From: NaphS2 sp964588535
GTDB taxonomy: Bacteria; Desulfobacterota; DSM-4660; Desulfatiglandales; Desulfatiglandaceae
DNA length: 8,061 nt
Reading direction: 5' to 3'
NCBI GenBank assembly: GCA_964588535.1
Contig: CAZPQA010000123.1
Location: 1-8,061 of the forward strand
The notes below the pieces were generated by a model. It made no database searches, was not told where the DNA came from, and worked only from the letters and a program-made list of their open reading frames with translations. Positions 5,024-8,061 of the stretch are shown piece by piece. Position 1 is the stretch's first letter. The number at the start of each line of letters is the position of its first letter. Made by a program: the position numbers and the translations under genes.

Positions 5024-7156
5024 TTATGAATCAGTCATTATCTGGTAAATCTTGTGAATCCCGGTAATGTTTCTGAGCTCAAATAGGCCGATGTACCTGA
5101 TCTTAAATCCCCCTTCTCCGGAAATTTCGTGACTTACTGCTTCTGTAATCAAAATGCGGTCCCTAGCAGGGAAATTCTCCCGCGAAATGCCGCCTTCAAC
5201 CTCAATCAGGTCCTTTGCCTTCAGGCCTTCCACCCTGAAAGGAACATTGACATTGGTACCGTGGCGGTCTCTGTCAGGCCTCACGCGAACCGCGCCAAAA
5301 TGTGTGCCGAATCTCAGATGAATCTCAGGACCCTCGGCAACACGTTCATTGTATTTTATGGCGCTGTCAAGAATCCGCACTGCTGCATCCACAGCCTGCC
5401 TGGAATGAGGGAACGTAACCAGGAACCCGTCACCGGTGCTCTTTATGAAACTTGATTCACAGTCCCGAAAAACCGGGAACATGATCCCTTCAAGGTCATT
5501 CTTGATCTGATAGGTGGATTCATCCCCGTAGACGGACATGATTCTGGATGATTCGCATAAATCAACGACCAGGATTGCCTCTGGAATTTCCGTACCGCTG
5601 CCCCGCTGTTTGAGCCTTTCCATGCGCTGGGTTGCGTCTTTATACGTCCTGTCTTTCGCAAGGATCTTGGTAAACAGGGTGCGGGCCTGATGTTTCAGAC
5701 CAACTTCCTCGCAGACAATGCCCAGATCATACATCTGGGACGTTATCTTTTCATCCGAGCAAGGACCCGCCGCAAATTTCTGGACATGCCTCTCGGCGAT
5801 CTCCAGTTTTCTCGCCTTGAGCATGTGCATAGCCAGGCTGTAACGCGCATGATTTTCATAAGACCCGCCGCTTTGGACCACTTCCTCTAATAAGGCCCGG
5901 GCACGACCATCCTCCCTCTCTTGATCCATGTAAATGTCGGCCAATTCGCACCGAATGCGATTCAATTCTTCCCCTGTTATCTCCTTGCTGGTAATCATAT
6001 TCTCATAAACTTGGATACGACTGTTGGAAAGCCGTTGTTTTAGAGACATGATTCTTTTTGGTATATCAGGAACGATGTCTATGAAGTCTTCAAGACGGTC
6101 AATCAAGGAGACTGCCTCATTTGCTTTTCCTTCATCGAGATAGATGTCAATGGATTTCTCAATGACCTTGTAAAGCGCCAGCCGGTATTGCTTATGGCCA
6201 GGCCTGATCTTCAGGAGCTGCTCGCATGTCGCTATGGCCTCTGGATGCCTTTTGGCCTTAAAGTGACTGCCGACTGCTTTTTTAAGTTTCTGCTCTGTTT
6301 TCTGGATGCTTTGGACCATGCCCTTATAAACCTGCTGATACTTTCTTGCATTTTCTGGATCCAGCGAAACAGCTTTTTCTATACAGACCTTGGCACGTGG
6401 AAAATCCGCGCGTGCCTGGTAGGCTTTTCCAAAGCATATATAGAGATTCGGGTTGTCTGGGCGACGGCGGAGTTCTTCCTGGATGACAGTTAGCATTTTG
6501 TCGCTCTCTCCGGAGAGCTGATACATATTAATCAGGGTAAACAGGAATTTCTCTTTGGCCTTGCCGGTGCTGCGTAACGCCTCATAGCCGGCAATAACGC
6601 TTGGCAATTGTTTTGAGTCGCTGTAGATCCTGAAGAGCGTTTCATAGCAGGCATCATTGAGGGGATCCTTCTCAACGAGGTCAAGCAGACCATTAGCGGC
6701 TTCATTAACATGCCTTGGACAATTGATTGCCATGTCCTGATATTCCTTTAACGCACCCTCAAAGTTATCGTGCTTGATATGGATCTTGGCTGAAAGGCTG
6801 TATTTTTTGGAGAAGACATTCCCTAATACCTTGAGCCTTTCAAATGTCTTTAAGGAATCCTGGTCCCGGCCTTTGAGATAGTAAATCTCGCCCAAGATCT
6901 CATGGTGCCTCATGTAGCGGACGCCAAGTTCTTTTGCCTGAACAGTCAGGTTGTCTGGGGGGGCTATTTCATAAATCGTTTCACAAATGGCGAGGGAACG
7001 CTCATAGTCTCTCTTATTAAAGTAGGCACAGGCGAGATCATTCAGAACTTTTATATCCTTAGGGTTCTGATTGAGTGCTTGTGCTCCGTATTTGATGGTC
7101 TTATCCCAATCTCGATCCCTGTATGCCTTTTTGAGAACGTTAGAGATTTTGGACAT
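5024..7156 (-). CDS. TPR-repeat protein with C-terminal class III nucleotide cyclase domain
   Basis: A 710-residue, apparently cytosolic protein. Residues 1 to about 515 are helical tetratricopeptide-like repeats; clear units lie near 10-66, 86-107, 204-270, 294-320 and 475-505. They probably bind partner proteins. Residues about 525-708 form a class III cyclase domain. Metal aspartates D532 (LVVDLCESS) and D576 (KSTGDGF), the base-selecting K572 and D630, and the transition-state N637 and R641 (DRHGTNVNVPFR) are all in place. The active site thus looks adenylate-cyclase-like and potentially functional. GAGGAG nine bases before the ATG supports the start. The gene stands alone between two intergenic regions full of gene relics, and two 60-base rows counted by hand have 25 G+C each, against 31-34 in three rows from neighbouring genes, which hints at a different origin. 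The signal it senses is unknown. Confidence 0.9.
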   Translation of the reverse strand: MSKISNVLKKAYRDRDWDKTIKYGAQALNQNPKDIKVLNDLACAYFNKRDYERSLAICETIYEIAPPDNLTVQAKELGVRYMRHHEILGEIYYLKGRDQDSLKTFERLKVLGNVFSKKYSLSAKIHIKHDNFEGALKEYQDMAINCPRHVNEAANGLLDLVEKDPLNDACYETLFRIYSDSKQLPSVIAGYEALRSTGKAKEKFLFTLINMYQLSGESDKMLTVIQEELRRRPDNPNLYICFGKAYQARADFPRAKVCIEKAVSLDPENARKYQQVYKGMVQSIQKTEQKLKKAVGSHFKAKRHPEAIATCEQLLKIRPGHKQYRLALYKVIEKSIDIYLDEGKANEAVSLIDRLEDFIDIVPDIPKRIMSLKQRLSNSRIQVYENMITSKEITGEELNRIRCELADIYMDQEREDGRARALLEEVVQSGGSYENHARYSLAMHMLKARKLEIAERHVQKFAAGPCSDEKITSQMYDLGIVCEEVGLKHQARTLFTKILAKDRTYKDATQRMERLKQRGSGTEIPEAILVVDLCESSRIMSVYGDESTYQIKNDLEGIMFPVFRDCESSFIKSTGDGFLVTFPHSRQAVDAAVRILDSAIKYNERVAEGPEIHLRFGTHFGAVRVRPDRDRHGTNVNVPFRVEGLKAKDLIEVEGGISRENFPARDRILITEAVSHEISGEGGFKIRYIGLFELRNITGIHKIYQIMTDS

Positions 7157-7198
7157 GTCTGGAAACTCCTCGGATATCAGGTTGGTACCGGGTTGAGA

Positions 7199-7215
7199 CC
7201 TGCTGTCAGAGCAGG
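7199..7215 (-). other. Hairpin in the TPR-cyclase leader
   Basis: CCTGCT and AGCAGG form a six-base stem around a five-base loop; with one bulge the stem extends through the outer GACC/GGTC. It lies in the predicted 5' leader of about 158 bases, some 43 bases before the start codon. No T run follows, so it is not a terminator. It may affect mRNA stability. Confidence 0.35.
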
Positions 7216-7320
7216 GTCAGCCCTGGAGACCTTTGAAGCACATGTGTAGCAGATTGTAGTCTATTTTCTCTCACCATAGAAGCCAATCATAAAATGATGA
7301 CACTGCTTCCTGGATGAATC

Positions 7321-7349
7321 AATATATGCAAATCGGAGTTATGTGTCAA
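7321..7349 (-). promoter_or_regulatory. Strong sigma-70-like promoter for the TPR-cyclase gene
   Basis: On the - strand, TTGACA (7349-7344, perfect -35) and TATATT (7326-7321, five of six at -10) are exactly 17 bases apart. Transcription would start near 7314. This is the best promoter match in the window and lies inside the candidate inserted block. Confidence 0.65.
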
Positions 7350-7375
7350 CCGGCAGGGATTTATCACTAACAACC

Positions 7376-7483
7376 GTCATCACAGTGGAGAGTGAGCCCG
7401 GGAAAGGGACGGTCTTTCACGTCTATCTCCTGTGGGAAGGGGTCTTTCATTCTCTTCCTGGATCTTTTCCTCTTTCTCGATAA
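7376..7483 (+). pseudogene. Histidine kinase C-terminal remnant (HATPase end)
   Basis: The frame reads VITVESEPGKGTVFHVYL, the typical last strand and glycine-rich end of a sensor histidine kinase ATPase domain (a SEPGKGT-F-VYL pattern), then an unrelated tail to TAA at 7481-7483. The upstream sequence in the same frame (back to a stop at 7298) does not look like the rest of the domain: the N, G1 and G2 boxes, the H box and any sensor are missing. It is therefore a fossil cut on its 5' side near 7376, close to the TPR-cyclase promoter on the other strand. Stop and repeat B are five bases apart. Confidence 0.65.
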
Positions 7484-7488
7484 CCGGG

Positions 7489-7555
7489 GAAAACATCATT
7501 GATGCGCGCCTTTATATGGATCAATAACGGTTTATCAATGACTATTCATTTCTTT
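7489..7555. repeat. 68-bp direct repeat, right copy (B)
   Basis: A 67-base copy of 4750-4817. Relative to copy A it has a one-base deletion in the TTTATAATG segment and four substitutions. On the - strand it keeps TTGATA and TATAAA but with 16-base spacing, pointing toward the histidine kinase relic and the TPR-cyclase gene. On its right it runs directly into the promoter of the GAF gene. Confidence 0.9.
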
Positions 7556-7559
7556 ATCC

Positions 7560-7587
7560 TTGACTCTATGGATTATTTATCTATACT
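7560..7587 (+). promoter_or_regulatory. Likely sigma-70 promoter of the GAF gene
   Basis: TTGACT (7560-7565) and TATACT (7582-7587) are separated by 16 bases, followed by an A-rich stretch. Transcription would start near 7594, downstream of the in-frame ATG at 7538, which supports the start at 7628. Confidence 0.6.
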
Positions 7588-7627
7588 TTTTATAAAAAAA
7601 ACGACTACTAAGAGGATTTTTTCGGAT

Positions 7628-8061
7628 ATGGCCATTGGGAAAAAAACCCTTGAGGAACAGCTCGATTACCAAAAAAAACTGAATGATATCACCAACAAAA
7701 TTCATTCGGCCAAAGACACCAATGACATCCTCCTGGAACTGCATGGTGATCTTCTGGATTTTTTTGATGCGGACCGATTGACCGTTTACGTGGTCGATAC
7801 TGCAAAAAGAGAGATCTATTCAAAAATCAAAACCGGTGATGAACCCAAAGAGATTCGTGTGCCCATCAGCAAAAAGAGTCTGGCGGGATTCTGCGCGGCC
7901 ACGGGAAAACTCCTGAACATCAAGGATGTTCGCAATTCCGATGAGTTACAATGCATTGACCCCAGCCTGACATTTGACCTCACCTGGGACAAGAAAAGCG
8001 GTTACCGCACAAAAGAGATGCTGGTGGTGCCGATCGTTTATGATCGCTACCTGTTGGGAAT
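7628..8061 (+). CDS. GAF-domain protein, N-terminal part (runs off the window)
   Basis: The first 144 residues of a longer protein are visible. A coiled N-terminal helix (about 5-30, KKTLEEQLDYQKKLNDI) leads into a GAF domain from about 28 onward (DILLELHGDLLDFFDADR, then VPISKKSLAGFCAATGKLL and MLVVPIVYDRYLLG), a small-ligand sensing fold. No signal peptide or membrane helix is seen. AGAGG lies 12 bases before the ATG, a little far. An ATG at 7538 is in frame but lies upstream of the promoter and inside the repeat. From memory, similar N-termini precede a GspE/PulE-type secretion ATPase in deltaproteobacteria; the output domain is beyond the window, so a kinase or cyclase is also possible. 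Confidence 0.8.
   Translation, partial: MAIGKKTLEEQLDYQKKLNDITNKIHSAKDTNDILLELHGDLLDFFDADRLTVYVVDTAKREIYSKIKTGDEPKEIRVPISKKSLAGFCAATGKLLNIKDVRNSDELQCIDPSLTFDLTWDKKSGYRTKEMLVVPIVYDRYLLG

Larger units (their letters stand above)
4818..7488. mobile_element. Candidate inserted block bracketed by the 68-bp direct repeats
   Basis: About 2.67 kb between the two repeat copies. It contains an IS21-like remnant at its left edge, the TPR-cyclase gene, and a histidine kinase tail ending five bases before the right repeat. The outer neighbours (tatD leader on the left, GAF gene promoter on the right) look like two halves of one former divergent intergenic region, which is the arrangement an insertion with target duplication leaves. 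No intact transposase or integrase is present, so the mechanism is unknown; a recombination-driven duplication is equally possible. Confidence 0.5.

Noticed and set aside
7538..7627. Longer N-terminus of the GAF protein from the in-frame ATG at 7538
   Set aside because: The added 30 codons cover the repeat and the TTGACT/TATACT promoter; the sequence they encode does not resemble a GAF protein N-terminus.

Overview
The window looks like chromosomal DNA of a Gram-negative, probably anaerobic bacterium. The mix of GAF and class III cyclase signalling proteins, a Tat-exported multi-cluster ferredoxin with a small membrane cytochrome b, and moderate GC content suggests a deltaproteobacterium of the Desulfobacterales type (sulfate reducers and relatives). 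This is inference from gene style; no rRNA or other marker is present.

Layout. On the + strand are the C-terminal end of an NAD(P)-dependent epimerase/dehydratase-type reductase (1-269) and a GAF-class III cyclase protein (302-1495). Converging on these from the - strand is a run read right to left: tatD (4718-3948), maf (3945-3343), a Tat-exported 4Fe-4S protein (3220-2246), a four-helix cytochrome b-like protein (2242-1742) and a 72-residue B-box-like zinc protein (1730-1512). The last three are packed within a few bases of each other and look like a redox module without its catalytic subunit. tatD and maf are translationally coupled housekeeping genes.

Region 4719-7627 is the unusual part. 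A 68-bp sequence at 4750-4817 recurs as an imperfect direct repeat at 7489-7555 (four substitutions, one indel). The left copy abuts the tatD leader and carries its likely promoter; the right copy abuts the promoter of a GAF-domain gene that starts at 7628 and runs off the window. The simplest reading is that tatD and the GAF gene were once divergent neighbours and that a block of about 2.67 kb (4818-7488) was placed between them, flanked by a long duplication of the target. The block holds a probable IS21-type relic (istA tail plus istB head), an intact 710-residue TPR-class III cyclase gene on the - strand with its own strong promoter-like sequence, and the tail of a histidine kinase gene. 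Hand-counted rows suggest the cyclase gene has lower GC than its neighbours.

How the genes may work together. Two class III cyclases with different active sites (E/T versus K/D at the base-selecting positions) and two GAF proteins point to cyclic-nucleotide or other small-ligand signalling. The ferredoxin, cytochrome b and zinc protein probably serve electron transfer between periplasm and membrane. No tRNA, rRNA, CRISPR array or convincing rho-independent terminator was seen.
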